Positions 1 to 6,792 of a DNA stretch of 64,000 nucleotides are shown piece after piece (position 1 is the first letter of the stretch; the number at the start of each line of letters is the position of its first letter). Location: assembly GCA_937872895.1 (NCBI GenBank), contig CALMUP010000021.1:1-64000 (forward strand), written 5' to 3'. The notes under the pieces are model-generated. The model did not search any database, was not told where the DNA came from, and saw only the letters and a program-made list of their open reading frames with translations. Position numbers and translations under genes: made by a program. This DNA is from an uncultured Verrucomicrobiota bacterium (GTDB taxonomy: Bacteria > Verrucomicrobiota > Kiritimatiellia > CAIVKH01).

Positions 1-2
1 AA

Positions 3-50
3 GGGGACATTTCAATTGAGTTAACGATGGGGACATTTCTAAAGAGCTTT
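3..50. repeat. Two direct repeats, possible insertion-sequence end
   Basis: The 11-mer GGGGACATTTC occurs at 3-13 and again at 29-39, each followed by a similar A/T-rich stretch ending near GAG. Closely spaced copies of this kind are typical of the terminal repeats of some insertion sequences, notably IS21-like elements. No transposase is visible because the window begins here, so the assignment is an inference. The stop codon of the neighbouring GIY-YIG remnant (39-41) lies at the edge of the second copy. Confidence 0.35.
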
Positions 51-311
51 GACACCGGAGCCTGCCGATCGGAAATGCCGGCGGGCGAACGCACGACCGA
101 AGCCGGATTTGAGGTGGTGTGCGAAGGCGGTGGCTTTGTCCCTTGATGCGAACGCGCGGGTTATTTCCAGCAATCAGGGTTTGCACTTGCTGGTGTGCGG
201 AACGGAACCGGCCTTGTGTTTCTTGATGCGGGAGTCGAGGTCAGCCGTGATCCCCGTGTAAACCTGATTCGGATGGCTTTGACTGCGGAGACGGCATACG
301 TGCGTGAAGTT
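39..311 (-). pseudogene. GIY-YIG endonuclease-like remnant with internal stop
   Basis: Reading the minus strand from about 311 to 39 gives a small GIY-YIG protein of the UvrC N-terminal-like type. The core VYTGITADLDSR is followed by VPHTSKCKP, then a TGA stop at 174-176, then LLEITRAF and the family ending HLKSGFGRAFARRHF. The stop sits where the family normally has Trp (KPW), so a single TGG to TGA change explains it. No ATG or GTG start exists before an upstream in-frame stop at 348-350, so the 5' end also seems lost. In intact relatives this domain of about 85-95 residues is a presumed single-strand nuclease. It lies beside possible IS repeats and a tRNA gene, a place where gene decay is common. 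Confidence 0.7.
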
Positions 312-353
312 GTTCCTTTCCGATGATCCCGTGTTTGCCAGGCCCTCCTACGT

Positions 354-367
354 GCCGCCTGCGCGGC
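354..367. repeat. Short GC-rich palindrome
   Basis: GCCGC and GCGGC flank a 4-nt loop, inside a stretch that also contains CCTCCTACG. It resembles the hairpins at 28136-28187. No coding sequence is supported between 312 and 445. Confidence 0.3.
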
Positions 368-445
368 GACTCCGGCGGGCAGCCTTTGGCTCTTCACCTA
401 AAAACGGGACGCGCGGTTCATGGCGAGGCATCGCGTACCCGGCAT

Positions 446-519
446 TGCCCCCGGCAGGACTCGAACCTGCTACCTACAGTTTAGGAAACTGTCGCTCTGT
501 CCTGGTGAGCTACGGGGGC
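446..519 (-). tRNA. tRNA-Arg, anticodon CCT
   Basis: The minus strand folds as a 74-nt cloverleaf. The acceptor arms are GCCCCCG and CGGGGGC with discriminator A. The anticodon stem is ACAGT/ACTGT with loop TTCCTAA, giving anticodon CCT, which reads AGG. The T arm contains GGTTCGAGTCC. CCA is not encoded after the discriminator. Confidence 0.95.
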
Positions 520-604
520 GTCGGGTCGGGTAAATACCATAAGGAACCTGGATGTGGTTGGCGACTGAAAACAGGAGTGGTTTGCCGTGCGGGGTTGGCT
601 TGGC

Positions 605-1723
605 TCAGTCGCCGAACCCGGTGCCGACGGCTTTGGCGGTGGCGATCCACGGGTGGTCGATCGGGACGAGTTTCAGGGCGCCGGCGACCTGTTCGAGCTT
701 GACCGGTTCGGTTCGGTCCCCGCGCGCGGCGATCATGACCCCGTCGCGTCCCTTCACAATCGCCTCGATGCAGGCGGTACCGAGGCGGGTGGCGAGCAGC
801 CGGTCGGCGGCGGAAGGGGTGCCGCCGCGTTGCAGGTGACCGAGAATGGTCAGGCGGGATTCGAGGCCGGTCAGCCGCTCCAGGTTGCGGGTCAATTCCA
901 AGGTGTGGTTGACGTGGGCGTCGTAGAAGGTCTGGAGTCGCTGGTTGGCCTTCGACAGGGCGGATTTCGACGCGGCCGACTTCTTGGCTTCGACCAGGCG
1001 CGCCACGGTTTTGGCCTGTTGTTTCGACATGGCACCCTCGGCGACGGCGACGATGCTGAAATTCTTTCCCTCCCGTGATCGGCGCAGGATGGTTTTCGCC
1101 ACCAGTTCCTCGTCGTACGGGATTTCCGGGAGCAGGATCACATCGGCACCTCCGGCGATGCCCGCGCCCAGGGCCAGCCATCCGGCGCGGTGGCCCATGA
1201 TCTCGACCACGATCACCCGGCCATGGCTCATCGCCGTCGAGTGCAGGCGGTCGATCGCCTCGGTGGCGATTTCCAGCGCGGTGTCGAACCCGAACGAGAT
1301 GTCGGTGCCGGCCACGTCGTTGTCGATGGTCTTGGGCAGGGTCAGCACGCGGAGCCCGGCTTTCCGCAGGCGCAGGGCATTCTTCTGGGTGCCGCCCCCG
1401 CCGATGCAGACGAGGGCGTCGAGGTGGTGCTTGCGGTAGGTTTCCACCGCGACATCGATCATGTTCTGGGTCTTGCCGCCGACCGGCATGCGGTGCGGTT
1501 TGTCACGGCTGGTGCCGAGGATCGTGCCGCCGTCGGTCAGGATGCCCGACAGCAACCGCCGGTCGATCGGCATCGTGCGGTTCTGCACGAGGCCGCGGAA
1601 TCCGTCGCGGAAGCCGATCACGTTCATGTCGTGCAGTTCGATGCCGGCGCGTGCGACGCCCCGGATGGCTGCGTTCAATCCCGGACAATCGCCCCCGCTG
1701 GTCAGAATCCCGATTTGCATCAT
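605..1723 (-). CDS. pfkA: 6-phosphofructokinase (ATP or PPi dependent)
   Basis: Phosphorylates fructose 6-phosphate to fructose 1,6-bisphosphate in the cytosol, the committed step of glycolysis. The 372-residue protein opens with the nucleotide/phosphate loop [13 protein letters not shown] and contains the catalytic motif PKTIDND and the substrate motif MGHRAGW. Lys just before TIDND is the residue usually found in PPi-using enzymes, whereas ATP enzymes have Gly. The normal GGDGS/GGDD motif is GGGGTQ here, so the donor cannot be fixed by sequence. Two adjacent ATG codons are possible starts (1723 or 1720). AGGAG lies 4 and 7 nt upstream of them, so the second may be preferred. The gene stands alone, reading toward the tRNA gene. 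Confidence 0.9.
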   Translation of the reverse strand: MMQIGILTSGGDCPGLNAAIRGVARAGIELHDMNVIGFRDGFRGLVQNRTMPIDRRLLSGILTDGGTILGTSRDKPHRMPVGGKTQNMIDVAVETYRKHHLDALVCIGGGGTQKNALRLRKAGLRVLTLPKTIDNDVAGTDISFGFDTALEIATEAIDRLHSTAMSHGRVIVVEIMGHRAGWLALGAGIAGGADVILLPEIPYDEELVAKTILRRSREGKNFSIVAVAEGAMSKQQAKTVARLVEAKKSAASKSALSKANQRLQTFYDAHVNHTLELTRNLERLTGLESRLTILGHLQRGGTPSAADRLLATRLGTACIEAIVKGRDGVMIAARGDRTEPVKLEQVAGALKLVPIDHPWIATAKAVGTGFGD

Positions 1724-1784
1724 CCGTCTCCTGTTTCGGCCAACTAGAGCACAGCGGCGAGCCGATGCCGATCAAAACCTTGAA

Positions 1785-2177
1785 CTACTTCAATGTCACG
1801 TACAGGACGGTCGTTTTTCCTTCCTGGTGAACGGTGATGCGGAAACAGTCCGGCCCGTCGCAGCGGTAATACAGGTCATCAAACGAGGTGAACGCCATCT
1901 GGGGTTGGCCCCGGTCCATGACGGTCCAGGTTTCCCCGAGGACCTGGCCGGACGGGTCGGTGGTGATGTCGACGCGCACGTCCACCGGGTCGCACCAGGG
2001 GGGTGGTTCGGAAGTGATCCGGATGTCGTAGGGAATGCATGTTTCCAGGTCGGTCACGGAGATGGAACCCGGCGAGGGCCATGCCGCGGCGCGGCGGGTG
2101 GTCCAGACCAGGACCGAGGCGGCGAGGGTGCCGATGAGCAGGATGGTTAAGGCGAGGGTCATCGGGGATCCTTTCAT
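1785..2177 (-). CDS. Hypothetical membrane-anchored protein
   Basis: A 130-residue protein that I do not recognise. Residues 6-24 form a hydrophobic signal anchor (LALTILLIGTLAASVLVW), and the rest is a polar, probably extracytoplasmic domain with four Cys (two in the pattern CDGPDC), which could form disulfides. Its ATG overlaps the stop of the upstream Whirly-like gene (ATGA), which favours this start and suggests translational coupling. Function is unknown. Confidence 0.6.
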   Translation of the reverse strand: MKGSPMTLALTILLIGTLAASVLVWTTRRAAAWPSPGSISVTDLETCIPYDIRITSEPPPWCDPVDVRVDITTDPSGQVLGETWTVMDRGQPQMAFTSFDDLYYRCDGPDCFRITVHQEGKTTVLYVTLK

Positions 2178-2725
2178 GGGGCCACCTTCCGGGTGGCGGC
2201 ACGGTCGCGCAGCAGGCCGGGGAAGGTTACGAAGAACAGGCCGGTCTGGAGCAGGCAGCGCAGGCCGGTGGCTTCGGCATCGCTCAGGGTGATGGCCAGT
2301 TTGTGCGGCGTGGTATCGCCGTTGCGCTTGATCGACAGGGCGAGGAAGTAGGTCCCGGTGTCGGGATTGCGCTGGAACGCGATCAGCGTGTTGCTGCCCG
2401 CGCTGGCGTGGTAGAGCCCGTTGCGTTCGCCGCCGACTTTCGGGGCGCGGCCCTCCATGACGGTCAGCAGTTCGGCGATGTCGAGGAAGCCGAGTTTCAC
2501 GGTGATCTTCTTCGTCCAGTCGAACGTCGCCGGGGTTGTTCCGTCCGCGCCGCGCGCGGCGAGGCTCTTCTGCGGGGCCATCTCGATGAAAAAGCAGTTG
2601 TACCGGTCCTGGTCGTCGCGGTTGATGCGCGGCTCCAGGCGCAGGGCGCTGCCGGAACCTTTGCTGTTCGGGTGGTAAAAGCCGAGGGCGCGGCCTTTGT
2701 AGTCGGTCGATGATTCAGGGTTCAT
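2174..2725 (-). CDS. Whirly-like single-stranded DNA-binding protein
   Basis: The 183-residue product resembles the Whirly fold known from plant organelle ssDNA-binding proteins and some bacterial relatives. Around residue 57 it has FDWTKKITVKL, followed by IAELLTVMEG, then TGTYFLALSIKR and a late LSDAEATGL stretch. These occupy the places of the Whirly DWS/KK, ssDNA-facing strand and PVTKAEFAV segments. The assignment rests on eye alignment of short motifs and is uncertain. ATG at 2725 is chosen because upstream in-frame sequence runs into an inverted repeat. The gene overlaps the following membrane-protein gene and is separated from ssb only by the GxxExxY cassette, which suggests a role in ssDNA handling. 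Confidence 0.55.
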   Translation of the reverse strand: MNPESSTDYKGRALGFYHPNSKGSGSALRLEPRINRDDQDRYNCFFIEMAPQKSLAARGADGTTPATFDWTKKITVKLGFLDIAELLTVMEGRAPKVGGERNGLYHASAGSNTLIAFQRNPDTGTYFLALSIKRNGDTTPHKLAITLSDAEATGLRCLLQTGLFFVTFPGLLRDRAATRKVAP

Positions 2726-2761
2726 GTGGATTCCTTGGGTTGATGATGCGAAGAGGGTTGA

Positions 2762-2799
2762 ACCACCCGCTTCGCTAGAGGGCACAGAGGACACGGAGG
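2762..2799. repeat. Left arm of inverted repeat around GxxExxY gene
   Basis: This 38-bp arm pairs with 3176-3213 in inverse orientation at 35 of 38 positions. The shared core reads ACCACCCGCTTCGCTAGAGG, followed by a CACAGAG run. It ends 2 nt before the GxxExxY stop codon and begins 37 nt before the Whirly-like gene. Confidence 0.85.
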
Positions 2800-2800
2800 T

Positions 2801-3169
2801 TTAGAGGACCAACCGTTTGATGCCGTCCTTTAGTTTGAGGCTGTTGAAGTTAATGAGCAGTCCAATACGAAGACCGGACAGTTTTAAGTAAGTGAGGAGT
2901 TGTGCTTCGTGAATGGGATCCAGTTCGCTTACCGATTTAATCTCAACAATCACCTTGTTTTGCACAATAAGGTCCATGCGAAAATCATGACGCAGGTGCA
3001 GATCCTTGTATGTAAGGTGCAGGGGTACTTGAGTTGCCAGTTCAACCCCCCGACATTTCAATTCATGAATCAAGCTTTCCTCGTAGATTCTTTCCAGCAG
3101 GCCTGGTCCCCAATGCCGGTGAACCTCTATGGCTGCCCCAATGATTGTTTCCGTTATGATACGATCCAT
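2801..3169 (-). CDS. GxxExxY family protein (PD-(D/E)XK_3)
   Basis: The 122-residue protein has the family signature GPGLLERIYEE near residue 21 and the PD-(D/E)XK nuclease-like core: Asp in FRMDLIV and E-x-K in VIVEIKSV. Members are small putative nucleases of unknown role, often scattered and mobile. The full usual length is present. The DNA here is clearly more AT-rich than its surroundings, and the gene is tightly enclosed by 38-bp inverted repeats. Both facts suggest recent insertion between the Whirly-like gene and ssb. Cellular function is not known. Confidence 0.9.
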   Translation of the reverse strand: MDRIITETIIGAAIEVHRHWGPGLLERIYEESLIHELKCRGVELATQVPLHLTYKDLHLRHDFRMDLIVQNKVIVEIKSVSELDPIHEAQLLTYLKLSGLRIGLLINFNSLKLKDGIKRLVL

Positions 3170-3175
3170 TTCATA

Positions 3176-3213
3176 CCTCGGTGTTCTCTGTGTCCTCTAG
3201 CGAAGCGGGTGGT
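3176..3213. repeat. Right arm of inverted repeat around GxxExxY gene
   Basis: Inverse partner of 2762-2799 with three mismatches. It lies 6 nt upstream of the GxxExxY start and 12 nt downstream of the ssb stop (3226), so the two arms delimit a segment of about 450 bp. No target-site duplication is obvious by eye. Confidence 0.85.
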
Positions 3214-3225
3214 GAAAGACCTTCC

Positions 3226-3630
3226 TTAAAACGGCGAGGGTTCGTATTCGTCCTCGGCATCAATCGGAGTTTTGGTCTTGGGTGTGGCTTCCGCCCCGGG
3301 AGCTTTGCCGACGAACTGGACGCGTTGGGCGGATACCCGCAGTTTGTTTCTCTTTTCCCCGCCGTCCGTCGTCCACTGGTCGAATTGCAATCGCCCCTCG
3401 ATCAAGGCCTGGGCACCCTTGCGAAGGAACTTCTGGCAGGACTCGGCCTGCTTGCCCCAAACGGTGATGTCGACGAAGCAGGCTTTTTCGACCTGCTTCC
3501 CCTCCTTGTCCCGGTAGGACTCATTGGTGGCCAGACCGAAGTCGGTCACGGTCTGCCCGGCGGGGAGGGTGCGTGTTGCGGGGTCCCGGGTCAGGTTGCC
3601 CAGCAGGATGACGTGGTTCAGGGAACTCAT
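3226..3630 (-). CDS. ssb: Single-stranded DNA-binding protein
   Basis: Binds and protects ssDNA during replication, repair and recombination. The 134-residue protein has the OB-fold opening LNHVILLGNLTRDPATR, the core FVDITVWGKQAE and the following strand LIEGRLQFDQW. The tail ends EDEYEPSPF, an acidic-hydrophobic tip like the SSB interaction peptide (usually DDIPF). ATG at 3630 is chosen because the family motif starts four residues later. The upstream in-frame extension to 3687 has no family similarity. A divergent intergenic region of 133 bp separates it from the sigma-like gene. Confidence 0.95.
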   Translation of the reverse strand: MSSLNHVILLGNLTRDPATRTLPAGQTVTDFGLATNESYRDKEGKQVEKACFVDITVWGKQAESCQKFLRKGAQALIEGRLQFDQWTTDGGEKRNKLRVSAQRVQFVGKAPGAEATPKTKTPIDAEDEYEPSPF

Positions 3631-3763
3631 GGTGTACTCGCTTTCTCGTGTTTTGTTGTTGCATCTGTGACGGAGCTTCGGCTCCATGTCCTTGCTTCAA
3701 GGAGACAAAGCGGCGAGGAGGGACGCTTTCCGGAATTATTTTCGGCCGGAGGTGTAATCGGTT

Positions 3764-4561
3764 ATGGCGGAAGAAGATAAAAATGTTGGTGGCGGCGGGG
3801 TGATGACCCGTGCCGAGGACTGGCGGGCGTGGAAAAAAGCCTGTGCGGCGGACTTGTGTCCGGCCGAAACGGCGGCGTCCCTGCGTCGTTTCGGTGCCGC
3901 GCGTTTTGCCGGCTGTGTCCGGCGTGCGGGGTATGCCTCGTTGACGACCCGTGATCCGTGGCACCTGCTGGAGACGTTTTGCCAGGTAAGCCGTACGCGA
4001 ACCGGCAAACGCTACAAGGACTGGCTGTTCGCCCGGGCCAAAGGGACGGGGAATGAGTGGACGTCGTGCGTGGAGGGAGGCGCCTCGCTGCTGATGCGAT
4101 CGGCGGTGCGGGATTTCCTCCGAGGCGAGGTCGCGCCTTCCTTTATGACCTCGCTCGACAAGCCGATTGGAAACGGTGCGTTCTCGCTGGTCGACCTGTT
4201 GCCGGATCCGGCGATTCGCCAGGGTGGCTTGGATGAGGCGGAAATCGAATCCCTGGCCGTTCGCATGGCTGATACAATTTCTCTGTCCCTGTCCAAGGTT
4301 GATCTCGTGCTCCTGTGGGCCCGCACCCATGGGGTTTCCTTTGCCGATCCGAAGGTCGTGACGATGACCCGGCAGGGGAAGACGGTGCTGTACGAGCGGT
4401 TCCAGGAAGTGATCGAGGGCGTGTCGCGCGATCTTCGCAAGGAACTGCCGCGGGAGGAAGCTTGTGTTTTGAGGGATTTGCTTTTGAAAACAGTCATGAC
4501 GCTGGGGGTTGTTGCCCGCACCAAACTTTTTTCCGGAAAACCCGCCCTCTCGTTGCTTTAG
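3764..4561 (+). CDS. Hypothetical protein, weakly sigma-70-like
   Basis: The 265-residue protein is not firmly recognised. Residues around 128-146 read SLDKPIGNGAFSLVDLLPD, which resembles the region 3 segment of sigma-70 factors (SLDxPIGexGdSxLxDLLPD). It follows a basic stretch KRYKDWLFARAKG and a helix RSAVRDFLRG. A later helical part could correspond to region 4. It may be a divergent sigma factor or a protein derived from one. The next gene starts 6 nt after its stop, so the two are probably co-transcribed. Confidence 0.45.
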   Translation: MAEEDKNVGGGGVMTRAEDWRAWKKACAADLCPAETAASLRRFGAARFAGCVRRAGYASLTTRDPWHLLETFCQVSRTRTGKRYKDWLFARAKGTGNEWTSCVEGGASLLMRSAVRDFLRGEVAPSFMTSLDKPIGNGAFSLVDLLPDPAIRQGGLDEAEIESLAVRMADTISLSLSKVDLVLLWARTHGVSFADPKVVTMTRQGKTVLYERFQEVIEGVSRDLRKELPREEACVLRDLLLKTVMTLGVVARTKLFSGKPALSLL

Positions 4562-4567
4562 GATGGT

Positions 4568-5212
4568 ATGAACCCGACTCCCATCGAACATCACCGCCGG
4601 CACCTCGCGGAATGGCTGGCCGAGCGAGCGCTGGATCATCAGCTGGCGGAGCCCCCGGTACCATCAACGTCCGCACCTCCCTTGCGGTACGATGGCGCGC
4701 AAAGCGCACCCCGGCCGGGCGGGATCCACCTCGCGCGACCCTCCGGCCCGGCATGGGGTCCGGTCTACGTGCTGGTGCTGGAGATTGCAGAATCCGGCGT
4801 GCTCGTCGTTCCGTTCGGTCGTTACGCGACGCCGGCCGTGCCGGGTGAGTGGCACAGCGGGATCGATGCCGCGCCGTTGCGGGTCCTGTGCGGATGGAAC
4901 AGCCGCGCCGTGGCCGCAGCACGCTTGCTGCCGGGCGCGGTGAAACGCGTGGGCGTGAAAGCATTGGCCGAACACCGCCTCCTGTGTGAGGCTGTTGGTG
5001 CGGGCGTTCCGCCCGCCGCGCACCTGGCCGAACGCCTCGGTCCGCCGCTGGTCCACCCTGCCGACCCGCGCTACGCATACCTCGACGAGGAGCGCGAGCG
5101 GCTCGATGACCACTTCCCCGTTGTGCGCGAACAGGATGATTCTGCAACACCGTCGCGCTGGCTCCTCGCCGCGGAGGGCCGTCCGCGATACGGAAGCGGG
5201 CACGGCCTATGA
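4568..5212 (+). CDS. Hypothetical protein paired with sigma-like gene
   Basis: A soluble 214-residue protein with no signal peptide or membrane segment that I can see. Residues 62-82 form a hydrophobic strand-like segment (WGPVYVLVLEIAESGVLVVP), and the C-terminal half is rich in Ala, Arg and acidic residues. I do not recognise the family. Its position 6 nt behind the sigma-like gene suggests a shared operon and perhaps a regulatory partner, but nothing in the sequence proves that. Confidence 0.5.
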   Translation: MNPTPIEHHRRHLAEWLAERALDHQLAEPPVPSTSAPPLRYDGAQSAPRPGGIHLARPSGPAWGPVYVLVLEIAESGVLVVPFGRYATPAVPGEWHSGIDAAPLRVLCGWNSRAVAAARLLPGAVKRVGVKALAEHRLLCEAVGAGVPPAAHLAERLGPPLVHPADPRYAYLDEERERLDDHFPVVREQDDSATPSRWLLAAEGRPRYGSGHGL

Positions 5213-5216
5213 ACAA

Positions 5217-5909
5217 TCATGCGGGGCCGAGGATCAGGGGCAGGCCTTGTTCTAGTGTATCGAGCACATGGTGGGCGCCGGCGTTTTCGAGCTGGTGGCG
5301 TGGGTAGTGGCCGGTGGTCACGGCGATCGAGGTGGCGCCGATGTGGTGGGCGGCGGTGATGTCGGAAGGTGTGTCGCCGACCAGGAAGGTGCGGGTGAAT
5401 TCATGTCCGCCCGGCAGCGAGGCGATCGCGCGGCTCTTTGCCATGCGCGCGATCTCGCGCCGGTCGCCGTGTTCGTGGCCGAAGGCGCCGAGGGTGAAAT
5501 GACCGTGCAAACCGGCTTTTTCGAGTTTGATGCGGGCGCAATCCTCGATGTTGCCGGTGACGAGGCCGATGGTCACCTCGGGATGTTTGGAAAGCGCGGC
5601 GACCAGATCCACCGCGCCCGGGTAGATGGTCACGTCGGCGTCGGCCGAGGTCTCGCGCAGGCGGGCCGGCATCATCGAGAAAAACCGCTCGGCGTCGGTG
5701 GCGGTCAGCGTGCGGCCGTGGCGGCGGAACACCTGGTCGAGCACATCGAGGTCGGTGGCGCCGGCGAACTGGATGTAGGCAATTTCGTCGCGCCAACCGA
5801 ACGCATCCTCCAGCGCGAGGGCGAACGCCTTGCGCCCGGCCCCGTGCAGGTCAAGCAAGGTTCCGTCGATGTCGAATAAAACCAAGAGGCAACGTCCAAC
5901 GTCCAACAC
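5217..5909 (-). CDS. HAD family phosphatase (phosphoglycolate phosphatase-like)
   Basis: A haloacid dehalogenase-type hydrolase, probably acting on a small phosphorylated metabolite. Motif I is LFDIDGTLL with the nucleophile Asp, motif II is GLVTGN, and motif IV is FLVGDTPSDITAA. The cap domain lies between motifs I and II, as in the Gph/PGP subgroup. The start is uncertain. The GTG at 5909 lies inside a heptamer repeat array, and a TTG at 5885 would give MVLFDIDG, closer to the usual family start. The gene converges on the 4568-5212 gene with only 4 nt between stops. Confidence 0.8.
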   Translation of the reverse strand: MLDVGRCLLVLFDIDGTLLDLHGAGRKAFALALEDAFGWRDEIAYIQFAGATDLDVLDQVFRRHGRTLTATDAERFFSMMPARLRETSADADVTIYPGAVDLVAALSKHPEVTIGLVTGNIEDCARIKLEKAGLHGHFTLGAFGHEHGDRREIARMAKSRAIASLPGGHEFTRTFLVGDTPSDITAAHHIGATSIAVTTGHYPRHQLENAGAHHVLDTLEQGLPLILGPA

Positions 5910-5953
5910 TCAACTTTCAAGGGCGGTTATCTTCTTCACTGAACACTGAACAC
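5890..5953. repeat. Seven-base tandem array (CAACNNN and CACTGAA units)
   Basis: Units of 7 nt (CAACGTC, CAACGTC, CAACACT, CAACTTT) run from 5890, followed after 15 nt by CACTGAA units at 5938-5951. The first block overlaps the 5' end of the HAD gene. A related array, partly inverted, lies at 58236-58352. Confidence 0.7.
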
Positions 5954-5961
5954 CTTGCATC

Positions 5962-6594
5962 CTACACCGCGCGTGCGTTGAAGATCCGGTCGCCGGCATC
6001 GCCGAGGCCCGGCACGATGTAGCCGTGTTCGTTGAGGTGGCTGTCCACGGCGCACACGTAGATCTTGGTGTCGGGGAAGTGTTGGTGCACGACCCGCAGG
6101 CCTTCGGGGGCGGCGATCATGGACAGGAGTTTGATCTCCTTGCAGCCCCAGTCCTTGATCGCTTCCAGCGCGGCGATGGCCGATCCGCCGGTGGCGAGCA
6201 TCGGGTCGAGGATCAGGGCTACGTCCACCGCATTGCCGGGCGGTAGCTTCTTGTAGTACTCCACCGGTTTCAGGGTCTGCTCGTCGCGGTAGAAGCCCAG
6301 GTGCCAGACCTCGGCCTCGGGAATCAGGTTCAGCACCGGGTCCACCATGCCCAGGCCGGCGCGCAGAATCGGGATCAGGCCGATCCGCTGGCTCAGGGTC
6401 TGGCCGGTGGTCTCGCAGAGTGGTGTTTTGATTGAAGCGGTTTTCAGGGCGAGATCCTTGGTCGCCTCGTAGGTCAGCAGGATGGATAGGCGGTGAACCA
6501 GGCGACGGAAATCCTGTGGTTGGGTCTGTTCGTCGCGCAGTTGCTTGAGGTGGTGGCGGACGAGCGGGTGGTCGATGCTGAAGACATTGTCCAT
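5962..6594 (-). CDS. upp: Uracil phosphoribosyltransferase
   Basis: Salvages uracil with PRPP to give UMP in the cytosol. The 210-residue protein has the typical opening DNVFSIDHPLVRHHL, the substrate segment IPILRAGLGMVDP and the PRPP loop LILDPMLATGGSA. The C-terminal uracil-binding part is GYIVPGLGDAGDR. ATG at 6594 is used because upstream in-frame residues do not fit the family. It stands alone, although in Bacillus upp lies behind glyA, whose homologue is at 50586-52745 here. Confidence 0.95.
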   Translation of the reverse strand: MDNVFSIDHPLVRHHLKQLRDEQTQPQDFRRLVHRLSILLTYEATKDLALKTASIKTPLCETTGQTLSQRIGLIPILRAGLGMVDPVLNLIPEAEVWHLGFYRDEQTLKPVEYYKKLPPGNAVDVALILDPMLATGGSAIAALEAIKDWGCKEIKLLSMIAAPEGLRVVHQHFPDTKIYVCAVDSHLNEHGYIVPGLGDAGDRIFNARAV

Positions 6595-6792
6595 GGCGTG
6601 TTTCCTTCGTCGCACGGTAGCCAAACCCGGCAACAATCGTCCACGAAAAAACCGATCCCGGTTGAGGGTCGCCCAAAGCTGGGTTAGTCTGTTAACGCGT
6701 CGTTAGAACCGGGGTAGGATTTCTTCAGGGTGTTTGTTCCTGCCGCGGATTCTCGCGGGTTAACTTTGTTGTCAAACGTGTTGAGGGTGGCC

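Noticed and set aside
174-176. TGA as a recoded Trp codon
   Set aside because: TGA serves as the normal stop of many intact genes here, and the gene also lacks a start codon, so it is treated as decay.
6693-6705. Interrupted palindrome TAACG-CGT-CGTTA upstream of the amylase
   Set aside because: Short arms occur by chance at this frequency, and no second copy was found before the starch-binding gene, so it is not claimed as an operator.
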